Notes under the pieces: model-generated
What the model was told of the DNA's origin: nothing
What the model saw: only the letters and a program-made list of their open reading frames with translations
Databases searched by the model: none
Assembly (NCBI GenBank): GCA_001600875.1
Contig: BCLD01000023.1
Coordinates: forward strand, 239,133 to 303,132
Direction: 5' to 3'
From: Solicoccozyma terricola
Taxonomy: Eukaryota > Basidiomycota > Tremellomycetes > Filobasidiales > Piskurozymaceae
Length of the DNA: 64,000 nucleotides
Part shown: positions 23,301 through 36,335 of the stretch, in pieces
Layout of the letters: the number at the start of each line of letters is the position of its first letter
Position numbering within the stretch: position 1 is the first letter of the stretch
Position numbers and translations under genes: made by a program

Positions 23301-24740
23301 GTAACAGTGAGTTCCGTTCGAATCGTGATCATTGGCGGGGGNTCAAGACATATGACCGCAGGGGGCTGTCTTTGGAATGCTTGCCTGGTATATGGGAAAC
23401 GCAAAGTCCAATGGCAATGCCTATGGCTGCGTTGCGGCGACCATGCTCGTCACGGCGCCGTTTCTCTATTTGCGCTATGTTTGTTCAAGCCGTGTCATGC
23501 CTTTCTGGATGATGTCTGGGTGAGTTGTTCCTGGCGGGCACATGAAGTATCCGTCCCTCACTTAGAAATGATCTGCCCAGCGTCACAATTGTATTGGTGG
23601 TCGGATACTCGTGGATCGATACGCATTTCTTCCAGATCGCGAATCAAGGTATTGGCGTAGATGTTGCTTGGCGTCGGGCGTGAGTATGCGTTGCAGGGCT
23701 TTGCGAGTGCAACAACATGATCTTCGTTTGCACAGCCTTCTTCTCCTCATCGGTTTCACTGCCGCATTCATCATCACAACCTTCCCCTTCAAACCTCGGA
23801 GCGCCAAAACCAGTATTCGTTTAAGCTGCGCCAAAGTCATCGATCTTGCCTCGGGCCTGTTTGCAGCCGAGGTCGAAGGTGTTCTTGAAGGAGCTGTAAG
23901 GAACAATGAGGGATACGATCACAACCTGAGGGCTTCCCAACATCGAGCGACGGTGCTTTTGTTGATGGTGAGTCGCAATAAAGTCGATGAGTGAGTGGAA
24001 CCAAGAGCTGAGCCACACAAGCAAAGACTCGTTTGCAAAACATCGAGCCGTTCATGGCTCAAGCTGCTCTCGAACCAAGTACGAAGGGGCCATGGCCGCA
24101 GTGCAAGTACGGGAACCTTCTGAAGCTCGAGTACGAACTGGTGGCAAGCTTGAGCTTGGTCAGCAATGCATGGTCCCTCATGCGTCCGTCTTGGGCTAAA
24201 TTGTTAGCCGAAAGCCAGCACGTCTTTGACCCAGTCTTTGTAAGTGTCGAGCTGTTCAATGATCGGACTTGGATCATCCGACCCAAATATGTATGTCACA
24301 GATCGCCGATACAATAACCACATTCACACTCCTCGCCCATGGTCTCCGACATGGACAACCCCTCCCTCCCCTCGTTCCTCTGCGCAATCGGCTTGCCAAA
24401 CTCAAGATGCGCAAAATCGCCGATGCCCAAAAAGCTGGCAATGGCGAGTTCTACGAGCATCAGACGTTNGTGCCGATGACGTGGGAGTCGATACAGGTGG
24501 GTCTAGTGAGGCGTAACGGGACCAGGCAACGAATTGATGTCCCTTTGCTTACAGACCGAGCAGTTGGCTATCTTCGCGACCGCGTCTACTGCACTCTCAA
24601 ACGTCATCAAATCGCTGGATCAAATGACCGACGTCGTTCGTTCGCTTGTCGGTGAACGCGATTTGGACGCTCTTGAGCACATGTATGAGCAACGGGCGGC
24701 GCTTGTGGACGCGGAGACGACTGTGGATCGCATCGCTTGA
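20348..24740 (+). CDS. Putative six-TM aromatic-acid-exporter-type (ArAE_2/FUSC) membrane protein
   Basis: Large multi-exon integral membrane protein of the fungal family with a putative 6-TM N-terminal domain (PF10337), a central FUSC-type domain and a C-terminal DUF2421-like domain. First exon 20348-20620 is a soluble N-terminus. Next come hydrophobic segments split by small introns: MITFMATLTLMVV, VVLAVVLPPYMPCTIFILA and MMVIGMCLGWAWGCAAM, followed by the loop QYTNAQYQ, then FFFIGTYTLGSIRAVAPKL and DIMCSYGPLYPSQY. A long cytosolic part (about 21800-23100) has charged, helical stretches. A second hydrophobic block follows (TGMGVFTGEQIGSFI, LLLLIGFTAAFIITTFPFKP), then a soluble C-terminal region to the TGA at 24738-24740. 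Ambiguous bases fall at seven sites between 23154 and 24470. Likely role is export of small aromatic or toxic anions at the plasma membrane or ER; the substrate is unknown. Confidence 0.85.
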
Positions 24741-26574
24741 GTGACCTGAACAGGTATGGGTGGAACATTCAGGGTACTTTAACCAATCCTGCTGTCTTGT
24801 ACAACAGACGGTATCATTAGCATAATCATCGCGGTTTGCGCGATACAGTCTCTGATACTATATATGGTTGGACAAGTAGCGTCTTTTGAACATACAAACG
24901 CAGAGAGTCGTCAGCGGCAAGCAAGGAAGGAAGGTAAAGAAGTACAAGTTGCCGCACTTCGCATCTGAGGTATCCTTTTCACGCTCGTGTCGTGTGCTGA
25001 TCCATTCGGATGGGTATTGCTCTAGTTTGATGTGTTCGGCTTGCACAACTCTTGTTGGATTGGCTCATGACTATGCTTGGGTCCTGCGGATGTTGGTTTC
25101 AGACCTTGCCATGATATGCCTTGTTGATAGGATAGACAGGGAAGGAGGATCGAATGGATAGCTAATCCAATTGGGTCAAATGTCAGACGTGTGGAGAATT
25201 TAGATGATAGGTATAGCTGTCTATGTCTTGCGGATAACAGGGTGAAAGGAGAAAAAGAGGGGACAAACAGCCTCTAATGTAGTCGCTTTTTGTGGGTCAA
25301 AAATGCCAGCAGAAGGTCCAATTGCTTGAGGTTGGAACCTAATCCGAAAGGGTCGGATTTACTTGGGGCCAACCGAGTTCAGCGGACCATACCGCCATGT
25401 AGAGGAACGGTGCTGCCATCTTTGCGTGACCTATGCAAGAAAGGTGGACCCCCGGAGTTCAAGTCACGAGGACGGCGTGGATCCATATCCTGAGGGTGTT
25501 ATTCGTGCTGTCGGACGATCACAAAGAGCAGCTGGCTGTCGTCGCTGTGCCTCCGAGAAAACAACCGGCAGTTCATACCCCACATAGTATTTTCGCTCCC
25601 CGCTGGGAGGAGTCTCACACGAGAACATCCCCACAGACTGGAAAGTGGAAGACAGTTGCGCCGTACGCGGGGCAATTGGGGACCTACTTCCTTCAAAGCT
25701 CAAGGAAAACTGGGACCATTCATTCGTGAAGTCATGACATAGTCATTCAATCCTCAAGTCCATTTACGGCGTGTGTAGGGAACTCCAGACGCCCCGCTTG
25801 ATAACATGTGTTGTTTTCCTGGGTTGTCGACTGGGTAGGTGTCCATTAGAATTGCAACAAAGCGCACGACGAGAAGGGGCGATTGTCTGCAAAGATTTTG
25901 AACTCTAACCATTGAATGTACAAAAGCAGGTAAATTAGATAGAGGGATTGCCTCGGCTGTTTGTTTATCTATTTACATGATTGCACACAATTCTGGCGAC
26001 GTCCGAACTTCTGTACAGCAGACAAATCTGTCCAACATTGAAAGAAGTAAATAGACCGCATACCGAGGGTGATGAGTTGGGAAGCCAGTATGAGTATGTG
26101 AGCGAGTTTGGCTGGATATCTGCAACACACTACCGTCTAGCGTCCTCGAATCCCACGAAGATGACCAGGTCCGTCGAGGAAGCTGATCTCGCGGCAATCA
26201 TACTTGACGAGAATTCTTCTTGTCCAATATCATGTCGGACAGGACGAACTGAATATGAAGAATGTCGCACATCGTAGGCAAGACGTGGATTTGGATCCAT
26301 TGATCTGCAATCACAGAGCGGGAAACCATGATCCACGTTTGCAAGATGGTTGCGTCAAGGCTTGCGGCAAGAACAGATACTCGGACTTGTGCCCAGTTCC
26401 ACTCACTTGACCAAAATACAGACCGCTGGGAGATCTTACTATTGTCATCGTCGTTGGAAATGAACATAGCGTGCGAGATTCCTAATCAGTAGTTCGGACA
26501 ACGCTTTCGCGAGTTGCGGCAATCTTAGCAGCACAGTACATGCCCTGTGCCCTGTGCCCTGTGCCATCTATGCA
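24741..26574. other. Intergenic, no gene seen
   Basis: Between the transporter and the convergently transcribed channel gene. Short open stretches only. A triple repeat of CCCTGTG lies near 26540-26565. No RNA gene recognised. Confidence 0.5.
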
Positions 26575-29022
26575 CTACACTCTGTTTGACCAAGCGTCGT
26601 CAAACCCATCAGGTTCTCCATTCCTCTGTTCGTCCCTTCCGTAATCCAACCACCGTTCAAATCGGTGTTGTTCTTCGCCCTCCAGCTTTTGAAGCCTTGA
26701 AGCTGCGGCAAGTAGATACGCAAAGAGGTCGCGGTATTTTCTGATATCCTTGAGAGCGCTTGGATTGTCTTGTGGCAAGTATAGTCCAATCTGCAGGCTT
26801 TCATGTTCCCATATTGGTTGACCCTCGTCTTCTTGCCAGCCGCCGTCGGCGGTCACAATATCACCACCTCCCGCAGCATTGGCATCCCGCAGCTGAATGT
26901 GACGATCAGCTACAAGGATTCTGCGGCCCAACGACGCCATAGGAAGGGCATCAGTCAGCATCTTCCGGCTCAGCGCCTCGAGCTGGATGGCAGCATCAAT
27001 GACCTTGGACCCAAGCACCTCATGTGAATGAGCTGGCGATGCTTCCATTTCCTCTTGTAAGATCAATGTATTACGGTGATGCTGTACGAATTCCTTGTGT
27101 TGCGTGAAGGCAAATGAGTACATGTGCTTGGCAAGTTTTTTGCGGGCCGTGTCCATGCGATGCTGGTAGTACGTCGTGACAAGACCGGTGGCTGCTTCTA
27201 CAACTCGATAATTGTTCAGTTGCAGGTTTATAGCTGACTTTCAGAACAAGGTCCACTTACGAACTGCAACTGATGCTATGATAGGTACGCCCATGATGGC
27301 GTAAACAACCCAAAAGACCTTGCTAGCGGGCTCTGTCGGTACCAGGTCGCCGTAACCTGCGGGTCGTTCTTGCACTTGGTTTCAAAGATTGTCTGGAAGT
27401 TCCACTTGCACTCACCGATAGTCAGACAGAAGACCACCTGGAAGTATAGAGCATCCCCATAAGTCCAACCTGGCTGAATGTTGGAAAAGACTCCCCCTCC
27501 TGCCAACCAGAACACGGTCAGGAAGATCAAGCTCCAAGCAAGATCCCACACCTCGGCGACAAGTTCCTCTCGGTGATACAGTTGCTCTAAGAGCTCGACT
27601 TCAAGTTCGAGAGATGCATGGGGATTCTCCTCGAGTTTCAAATCTCGAAATCCTCTCTCATAGCGTTTTTTCCACTTCTGTCTCCTTGCTTGGGCTCTGC
27701 TAGAAAAGAACTGGATGATCCTCGATACCAAAAATGCCAGTTGTGACATTGTAAGCAATGAGAACTTGTGGAAAGATTGTGAAATCCATGGGTCAGATCT
27801 TTTCGATCATCTTCATCGCAAAATCTCAACTAACCGGTAATATGAGAGCGCGAGTGGATGGGTGTGTTGGCACAAAGTCTCCGAACCCGATAGTTCTGTG
27901 TGAGTAGGAGACATCGTTATCCCTTCTTTTCCCGGAATAAATTGGGATCCAAGACGAATAGCCTCACAGCATTGTTACAACTCTGCAAGTCGGGGGCCAG
28001 CTATTCAGTGTCGCCGCATGCAAGATGACTATGTCACGTACGTGAAGTAGATGCCATCAAAGTAATACCATCCTTGCTGTTTTCAAGCGTGTTCAGGTGA
28101 TAGCATGCCTTGGACATGGATATCTCACTCACGATCTTGGAATAAACTAGTGCTTGGATGCCAATGACGAGCATGAGGAGAGTGACAGCAACCATGAGAT
28201 GTCTACAACCCCCCCAGTAGTTTTTAGTGATGAGAGTTGAATCAATCCATAGTTTGCTCACCTTCCTTTCAGCCGGGTGCTGAGGTTTTCCACATACGTT
28301 GTGTCATATGCTAAGACATAGTTTAGAACGAGAAAGATGCTGATTATCCCTGAGAAGGTCGCTGCTGCCACCTCGCACCAGAATCCCTCCGTATATGAGT
28401 CTGCAAGCCGGCGCAATGTTTGGCTTGACTGTCTTCAGGTACCCAACGCCCACATACAGTAATACTCACATCCAGGACCGCTGCGATAATGAATGTTGAA
28501 GAGGGAGAGATTGACAATCGATATCTGGGATAACCCGTAAATATTCCTGTTTACGTCTTCCTCCAACCTTGTCAATACGCACTATTGTGTTGGTCGTCCA
28601 AAAGGTCATGCTTGCTGCAGTGCCAGGTCTCCACCATCGGCGATCAACAGGGGAAAATCTGATCGCCAGCAGAACATTTGCAATGAGGGCGAAGCCAAGA
28701 TTGATGCTACATAGAACGAGCTGGAAGCATAGCGGCCCCGCCGAGTCAGTATACAGGTGTAAAGTTGGGAAAATCACGAGCGCTCACAGAGGCTAGTGGG
28801 TCCGGGACAGTGACGCCGTAGTAGAATAACCATCGTTGCTGGACAAGCAGGGGGGAAGGGAATAAGCATCGATTTCGGGGTTTAACCACAGCGACCTACA
28901 GTCAAGGCAGGGATATAAAGAAGTTCGCTGAACGGAGCCAGAAGAGCAGCAAAGAGGGGGGCGCGGGCTGCCCACTCTCTCATCCCTTTCTTGCAATCTC
29001 TGCTTCCTATGGGAGCTTTCAT
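26575..29022 (-). CDS. TOK1-like two-pore outward-rectifier K+ channel
   Basis: Fungal TOK-family potassium channel of the plasma membrane. Start ATG at 29022 (MKAPIGSRDC) runs in frame into APLFAALLAPFSELLYIP (TM1). Introns then split TM2-TM4 (INLGFALIANVLLAIRF, YTEGFWCEVAAATF, MVAVTLLMLVIGIQALVYSK). The first pore is YYFDGIYFTVVTMLTIGFGD, assembled from three exons. The second follows TM7 (FLTVFWLAGGGVFS) and is YGDALYFQVVFCLTIGYGD; an intron splits this filter between TIG and YGD (about 27412-27360). TM8 is VVYAIMGVPIIASVAV. The rest is a cytosolic charged tail ending DDAWSNRV. Two TIGxGD filters plus eight hydrophobic segments are diagnostic of TOK channels, which let K+ leave the cell on depolarisation. 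The donor at the exon ending SYYRL is the weak GTTGAG. Confidence 0.9.
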
Positions 29023-30214
29023 CGATAGTGCCAACCCATAGGTTCAAGAGGACTTGTGTTTGTCGCTTAATATTCCATGAGAGTTGAGCAGTTGGCTGAA
29101 AGAATATCACGTATTAAGTCAAACGAGACTGATCTGGTGAACTCGGTGCATCCACACTTTCGTTAGTATCCGGCCGAAGATCTAAGATCTAGAACGCGTG
29201 GCGACGCCGGTAGAGAGTAAAGAAGAGTAGAGAGTAGTAAAGCAGAGTTGTCAATGTCCCGCCAGCACGGGACACCATCCAAATCATCCATCGCCTACAC
29301 CGACTTTGATCGGCACCTCCATTAGGAACAGCTGAGCGGCCAGATTATTGAGACAAAAGGAGCTGATCAGATGACTCGGGCGACGTCCCCATGTATTATC
29401 GATAGTACTTCAGAGTCACTCCAACATGGCATCATGTAACTCGACCCGAATCCATACGTATGAAGGGTACCAAGTCTCACAAAAGCTGCAAGTGCTGAGG
29501 GGCGTTGGCGAAAAGGTAGGGAACAAGCCAGTTACCACCTCCCTCGGATCCACGATCACGGTAAGCTCGCGTCCTTTAGCGTTGAGTAGGAGGCGAGCTG
29601 CGACAAAGGGTTCACTTTGGAGCAGCAGGTAGGGGTGTATTCCAATCGAAACTCGCAAGGACGGCAGGTATGCTGAAATCTGTGTTCTAGTATAACAAGC
29701 CCTTCAGACTATACGGTCACATTCTCGACATCAGTCAACATATGTTCCTGATAATCGAAGAGGCTTTGAGGCGAGGGGACTGGCTTAACCCCTACATACC
29801 TCAGTTCGACATCCGAATGGGCAACGAACATGTGCGGATGTCGAATGAGTACTGTATTTACGCAGCACATACCCAACACTGATGAGGGAGTGCATTGTAC
29901 ATCTTTTCAGCGACGTGTTGCAGGAACGTTTTCGTCTCAAACTCAGATACTGGTCAAGGGCCAAGGAAGAGCAGCAAAGATGGGTTGCGTGATGCTGAAT
30001 GAGGTGAGACTAGGGCCACAAGAATGCTTGCGACGGACACTGCTACTGCCACGTCTGATGTAAGATCAAGATTTCCGACGTCTTGGATTTCGCTGGCCCA
30101 CCGGAGTGTATTCTTGAAGCAAAATATAGCAAGCCTGCTGAAGGGTTGCTACAAGATCTCATAGATGATAGTCCTTTCACAACAGCAGGCAGCCTCGGGA
30201 CTGAGACACATCTG
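29023..30214. other. Intergenic upstream of the K+ channel
   Basis: No supportable gene. Open stretches are below 80 codons and overlap on both strands. The proximal part should hold the promoter of the K+ channel gene. No obvious TATA element was picked out. Confidence 0.4.
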
Positions 30215-30874
30215 TTAGGAGAAACACGAGCCCAGGCCCAAACTAACTTCGCCGAACAGAATGCGGACTGGATGGCAGAATGTGGACTGGAAGATTGCCC
30301 AGGACAAAGTGAGGAAGGCTCCTCTTTTATCGGTCCATCGGCGATACGCTACTCCACCACGGCGGATAGAATCAATGTACCCGATGGAGGTAGCAGAAGA
30401 TATCGTCAATGAGAGCCTGTTGCTCCTTTTCCGTGGTTTCCGAATCCAAGTTCCTCCAGAAGTTGTGAAGCCACAGATATTCCCCCGCCGTTTCAGTGAT
30501 TTTGGCAATGCCCGAGGTCTTGCCCGAGGCTCGTTTGTTGGCATGGGCAATGGCGTCAGTGAGGTTGGGTCGGCTATATCGGGGTGCTGGGTTGCGAAGA
30601 ATGTCACTTTCGGCAGATTGATGAGGTCAAGGATCATCTTTAGGTGTGAAAATATTGCGTCTTGGTCAAATTCCCAAGATGGCGGCGGAGGGAGACAAAG
30701 GTACAGGGGTGCTTCCGCGTAAAGATGGTGTACGAGATACTCCTGTCCTGTCGCGCCCGCCTTCGGACTTAAGTGCGCATGCATCCGCTGGCAACCCACG
30801 AAAGGCCGCCAGTAACGGATTGCCTCAGGAATGCTGCTGGCCTTTGCAAGGCGAAGATAGCCATTCCGTGTCAT
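30215..30874 (-). CDS. Hypothetical protein (low support)
   Basis: Single open frame of 219 codons from ATG 30874 (MTRNGYLRLAKASS). It includes LVHHLYAEAPLYLCLPPPP and FSHLKMILDLINLPKVTFF, which look protein-like, but I recognise no family. An overlapping plus-strand frame of 153 codons (30261-30722) competes. It might be a real intronless gene, an exon of a larger one, or chance. Confidence 0.3.
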   Translation of the reverse strand: MTRNGYLRLAKASSIPEAIRYWRPFVGCQRMHAHLSPKAGATGQEYLVHHLYAEAPLYLCLPPPPSWEFDQDAIFSHLKMILDLINLPKVTFFATQHPDIADPTSLTPLPMPTNEPRARPRALPKSLKRRGNICGFTTSGGTWIRKPRKRSNRLSLTISSATSIGYIDSIRRGGVAYRRWTDKRGAFLTLSWAIFQSTFCHPVRILFGEVSLGLGSCFS

Positions 30875-31021
30875 CCGATTCCTGCGTTTTGTTACAGCAT
30901 CCGCTTTGGTAACATCACCCTGGATTTACCTTGCGCATCCTCAAGGATGCATGTATAGAAGTCTTGGGACTCATTCACGCCGTTCAAGCAGCAGTTTTAA
31001 CCATTCAAATCACCAGCGGAA

Positions 31022-32071
31022 ATGTCTCCCAAAGTCAACATTGAATCTCCTGTCCTCTTTCCAGATTCTCCAACAAAACCGCTGACTACTTTGGAACGAT
31101 ATGCGACTACCAGAAAACTACTGGTTCGATCTCATTTTCCCTTCACTAGATACATCGCATAAGTCTAACCAAGTCTAACCATATCTGTCGCTTGCCTAGA
31201 TGCTGAAGGACGCGATACCAGTCTCATTCATCATTTTTAGTAGCATGCTTGTCGCCACGGGACTCTGTTTCCTGACATTCATCTCGAAAAGTGAGCTCTG
31301 AAGGTACATTTTCAACAAGGTGATGGATGGCTGACTCTTATCATGCTTTCAGGTATCCTTGCCCTTACTTTGGGAGTTTTGACTCTGTCATACCCAATCC
31401 GAGCCTTCCTCGCTCATCATGGATTCCTGGAGAACCAAAAAATGAAGGGCGTTGTGTTGGGTCAAACTGCTGGATTTACACCGGGTCATATCGTCGGAGA
31501 ACCATCGCCAGAGATATGCGTCGTGCTCCTCAGCGCCAGGAGCAACAGTGCTCTTGGGATGTTTGACCCAGTATTCAAATGGGTTGGCGATTCGTTCGAT
31601 CAGATGATTGATGATCTGGCGAAAGACCCTGAGAATGGTTTGATAAATGCAGAGACTTTCAGAGGAAGTGCCCGGATGACGAGTAACAGATTGCTCACAA
31701 TCTTCTATTTCCGGTCCACCGAGCATGTCGTGCGTTTTGCGAGGCGGGGCCTGCACCAGAGGTATGTATTAGGACAAGTCACTGACAAGTTCAAATGAAA
31801 TTCACTTGGGGATGGATGTTTCAACAGCGCATGGGCTACAATCGCTCGGAATCCCGAAGCATATACCCATATAGAAATGGCCCATGAGCTTTTTCAAACC
31901 AAACTTGGAGGCTTCGAGAGCATTTTTCTGAACTGTGCTAGGCATGGCGCAATGGAATTCTATGACCTGATCGAGGCAGGAGGGGATGAAGGACAAGATA
32001 TATGGAGAAGCACCCTGAAGCCCAAGGCGAATGGAAGCTCGACAAAGAGCAGGATGGAACAGGGCAGGTAA
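31022..32071 (+). CDS. DUF4188-like (monooxygenase-like) membrane-anchored protein
   Basis: Four exons. The first starts ATG 31022 (MSPKVNIESPV) and ends before GTTCGA near 31122. The second encodes a hydrophobic segment (MLKDAIPVSFIIFSS onward, about 31200-31290). The third (31354-31762) carries ILALTLGVLTLSYPIRAFLA, SARSNSALGMFDPVFKWVGD, NRLLTIFYFRSTEHVVRFAR. The last (from about 31833) has AWATIARNPEAYTHIEMAHE, FQTKLGGFESIFLNC and a basic tail to the TGA near 32071. The order GxRSNxxLG, YFRSxExLxxFA, HxxMxHExxxxxxGxxEsixxN is what I remember of DUF4188 proteins, a dimeric alpha-beta-barrel-like family often annotated as monooxygenases. No cofactor site is evident. Role unknown. Confidence 0.65.
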
Positions 32072-33952
32072 ATAGCAGGGAGTTGGCAAAGGTGCGAAAC
32101 GCAGCAATAATAGGGTCGGTGGCGGTGCCAGATATATATCTCGAATACGTGATATCACATTGTACCTGGATCCATTTGACATTAGTGACACCTTTTTTGC
32201 TTGCTGAACCAGTCTTTATACCCGTCCTATTCTGGTACAGGCAAGATGTGTCAGGTCTTGGAGCTTCCACGAGTTGGAGCGGGCTATAGTTGTTATGAAT
32301 ATGCTGAATGGGCGGCAAGGAGGAGAGGGGAAGGGTATTAAATGGGTTGGTTCTTTGTGCAAAGGCCAAAACCTCTTTGTTCTCCCGATTGTTCTCCTGT
32401 TTCTGGTTCTACTCCAGTCGTTCTGTGCGAACCCAATCCTTCTCTATTATCGATTATGTTATAGGTCCCGAGAAGTTTCCGAGCAGTACCAAAGTAAGGT
32501 ACTCCCCCTGGTTCAGGGGCGTCTCATCATAACAAGGGCCCGCTTTTTTCTCTCGTTCTCCCGACTCCTAGAACAGGATAGCCGGGGAGTGGCAGTGGTA
32601 TGAAAGCTGCTGTTTCGTATTCGGTTGTCGTTCTTTAACCTCCAAACCGGGTCGTTAGTTTACTACCGAAACATATTTGAACCCAATCGATCAGTCAAAT
32701 GATATATTTGCATTCTTACGCAGGCAGCGGGAGTCTGCAGGCTTTAAGAATGTCCAGCATGCACACTCCTTTTGATGTCGCGCGTAGGTATTAGCTTACC
32801 CGCCGATATCGTCTGCCCCAGCTATCTTGGGAAAGCACTTTCTAGTTGAGCAATTGCGTGGAGAGTGGGGAAGGTGGAAGCAGTCAATCCAGGTAAATGC
32901 CAACATTCGTGTTACTGTTGGTCACATATTCAAGCATTCAAGTTTGCACATGTGACCTTGGAGGGCACGGTATGAGACTCGGAGGAGAAGGGTTTTCCAA
33001 TCAAGCCAACACGTTGATATATGTAGAAAAGGCATATTCCAAGCTTTGAATGCAAAGCAAGCGGGAATTGCACGATGTCGAATGATAACTCTGGTGCCGG
33101 CGCACTCGGTCTGGGAAACCTGTTGACAGATCCCGGTGAGTAACAAAGGTCCTGGCTGAGAATTGGATGCACATGCTGATTTCTCAAGTGGCCCACAGGA
33201 CCCGTCGGCCCGTTGCACACTTGCTGACGATGCTCTCCATTCGACGGAGCTGCTTGGGCAGGAACAGGCTGGTGGCAAGAGTGGCGATAGCACGTGCCGC
33301 AGGGTAACCACCGACACCCGACCTCGCTTCCGCCGAGTAGACGACAAACATTCACATCAACTCGACTCCACCCATACAACCGCAACCGCAACTTGCTCAC
33401 GATGCTGGCAGAAGCACCGTCACATCAGCCGTAAGCTAATTGAGTGATATGCCAAATTACTGCGTACACGTAGACTAAAGACCGACCGACCCACAGAGCC
33501 TGTGCGAGATGCCGAGCTCGAAAGGCAAGTACTTTGTGGCCATCTGTGATCTCGATGTCTTCATACCGATGTCACCTCTGCATCCGCCTGCCAGTCTAAA
33601 TGTGTGCATTCGACCACGGCAGGCGAATCGCGATGCCTGCGCCGTCGATCGGCAGGACTCGATCCTTCGCAGTGCTTTGTTCAACAGGATGGGCGATCAT
33701 CGAGACATAAAAGGCCTTGGTCTGTCGTTTCTCAAGAGCCAAGTACCCCCAACGGAGGACCCTTGGCTCACAGATCGGCGCAAAGGAACCTCATATCCTC
33801 TGATTTACAAGATGAGAACACCCCGAGGGCACATTCAGGTCACCCCGCCACCCGTTCACGAGCGAACTCCGGCAACGTGGAAGCAGCAATTCCGGGGGGT
33901 TTGGAAGCACCGCATCCGGAGGGGCTCCTCACACCAGCTCCCCGACAGCCAA
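32072..33952. other. Mostly noncoding; one possible first exon
   Basis: No recognisable family. One candidate first exon is 33075-33134 (MSNDNSGAGALGLGNLLTDP), followed by a consensus donor GTGAGTAAC and an acceptor at about 33199. Reading on in that phase stops after about ten codons, so it may be a very short gene or a chance match. Longer open frames at 33509-34003 (+) and 32922-33400 (-) overlap each other and look like chance or antisense frames. Confidence 0.35.
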
Positions 33953-36335
33953 TCACCATGCGGAGAGACAGAGGCCAGGATGCAACCCCTCCAGGTCCGG
34001 TGATGTCCCTGGAGACAACATGAGATTCGGATCGAAGGATGTGGTTGGATTGACATTCCCATACTGGTCTTGAGCAGCGATGTCTACCGCCGAACCTGGT
34101 GGAGTCGAGGGACGAGACGGAGGAGGAAGCAGGGAAGCAGCAGAGGAAGAGCGGACGAGTGGTAAAGCGTGGGTGACGGTCAGTGATGGCGATACAAGCA
34201 GATGAAGAAGACGACTTGATGTTGACTGATGTTCAAGTTGAAACACGTCTGCCACGTGGCAGAACGGGGAAACCGGGTGGCGAAACGATAAAGAGCATCC
34301 CACAAAGCGTCTCAGTCTGATCCATGTCCATCCAGGTCAAGCATTTGCAGACAATAAGAGTCCTTCGCACCGTAGCGAAGCAGCTTCCACCCCCTCAACC
34401 CAAAAAAAAAAAACAAAAAAAGGAGAGCAAAACACCACGAGAAGGACGAAAGAAAGCCGACGGAAACCCACACGCTCCACACCACCCCCCGCCACCCCCC
34501 ACGCCGACTCACCCCATTGTTCCTCGGCCGATTTCATAGGATCCATCGGTAGCACCTTCATCATCAAGCTGCTCTCCTTCCGAGACAGTCCTCTTCCTCC
34601 TGATTTATGGGTATTCGTCGTCGTATTCGTCGATCCCGAGGTTTTCCCAGACAGGTTAGAAGAAGTCGTCGTCGTCGATCGATTGGATCTATTTGACTTT
34701 ATCGATTTCATCGATTTCGAAGAAGGAGTTAGAGCGACATTCATGTTGGATGGACTGAAAGGAGGTGGGAAGGCGGAACGGTCCAAGTGAGGTGTTCGAA
34801 CGCTTGAAGGGATTTTCATAACTGGAGGAATAAATCCCAAAAAATTGGGAAAAGCGATGAGAGTTTAGTCGCGCAAGGTTTATTCTCCAAATCCTTTCGG
34901 ATATGAATACCAGGATTTCCCAATCAGACACATACCTCCATCAACCGGTTGAATTTGTTTCTCTGTTTGACTAGACAGCGGGAGAGATGATGACGAGACA
35001 ACATAGTCTTTCTTGATATTCCCCGCCCGATCACCCCTTCCATCCCTCTTCCCGATATCATTCTCATCCCCCCCGCCATTCACATTGCCAGTACCCCGAC
35101 TACCATCCCCGATCCCATCGACGCCATCACTTCCCAGTTCATCGATACTCTTAAAAGACCCAAATACATCGTTCGTTGCGTGAGTTACTGGTGACGATGT
35201 GATGGGAGTCTTCAAACTAGGGAAGAGGAGGCGGTGAGGATGTGAAGGTGGGAGCGCGGGGATGGTATCGCTAGCAGTGACGTGAGGGTCGGTGTTGCCT
35301 TCGTGGCCGTCGTCGTTGTCGTTGTTGCCTGCAACGTGAACTGGGAAATCGGATCGATCTTCAGTTTCCAAGGCACGAGAAAGGGAAGCAGTTGCGTGAA
35401 CTCACCTCCAGCAACCTCGACACCACCGTCAACGACACGATCAGTGGGATAGTCATCATCACAATCCTTTCCACTCTCGCCAATATATCGATGGGCGTTG
35501 CCACCACCACCACCACCACCACCACCACTCTCATCACTCCTTACCACAACAATCCCAGAACTCGTCCCAGCTCCACCGCCTTTCAGCACCTTTGCCCCCA
35601 TCGTCTGCTTCCCATCAACCTTCAACACTGACAAACTCGGTCGTTGTGATTTTTCAGTCTCAGCTGCGGCTCTGGCCATTCGCAAGGGTGTATTTTGAAG
35701 ACGATCGACAAGAGGAGTCGGAGATTGTATTTCGGAGGAATGGGAGGTGGTTTTAGACGTCGGTTCGATGGTGGTAGTAGGGTCAGACGGTTGATCTGAG
35801 AGGTCAGTGGGAGTGGAGATGGGGAAAGTCGTTAGTTGATGCGTTCAGAGAAACCAACACGGACCACTATCAAGCCCCCAAACTCTCACAACCTCTCCAA
35901 TTTCACCATCTACCACCTCCATTCCGGTCTGGATATCGTTCGTCTGTGGATTGAAAACCACTGTGCCAACGAGGTAAACCCTCCAACCCTCATCCACGTA
36001 AGCCACAAGGTGGATCGAGAAACACGTCCAAAGGATTCCGAGCATCCACCTCCTCTCCATCGAGAATTGTTTAATCCATCGAATCCACTAACAAACCAAT
36101 GTCCTTCTCTGCTCACGCATCATACACAAGTCACCCGTGCTCAATCATAATCCTACAACCCAAAAGTGCAATAGAAGAAAAAACTGCCGCCTTGTCCGAA
36201 CTCACCAACCATCGAATGAAGACAGCCACCTTCGCCCTCACACAGCGTCGCACCGCACCTGGGTTTTCTAGCTGATCTATCACTTCGCCTAGACTGTATC
36301 GTCGGCGTCGGCGTCGGAATCGCTCGTGAGGACAT
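33953..36335 (-). CDS. Low-complexity Ser/Gly/Pro-rich protein, unknown function
   Basis: Start ATG 36335 (MSSRAIPTPTPTIQ). The first exon has a Cys-rich end and is followed by the donor GTGAGTTCGG. A middle piece reads EGWRVYLVGTVVFNPQTN (about 35960-36010). Later exons read LVDRLQNTPLRMARAAAETE, a polyglycine run encoded by a GGT repeat (35504-35530 on plus as CCA), TNDVFGSFKSIDELG and SRKESSLMMKVLPMDPMKSA, ending before the donor at about 34517. A final exon (about 34310-33953) encodes SSSAASLLPPPSRPSTPPGS and SFDPNLMLSPGTSPDLEG. The protein looks disordered with possible phosphosites; no domain recognised. It is transcribed away from P2. Confidence 0.5.

Noticed and set aside
33509..34003. 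Gene on the 164-codon plus-strand frame
   Set aside because: It overlaps the antisense C-terminal exon of the 34.0-36.3 kb gene and a second plus-strand frame; composition looks non-coding.
33953..36335. The minus-strand neighbour of P2 as a paralogue of the minus-strand neighbour of P1
   Set aside because: The position is analogous, but I could not align any segment of the two proteins.
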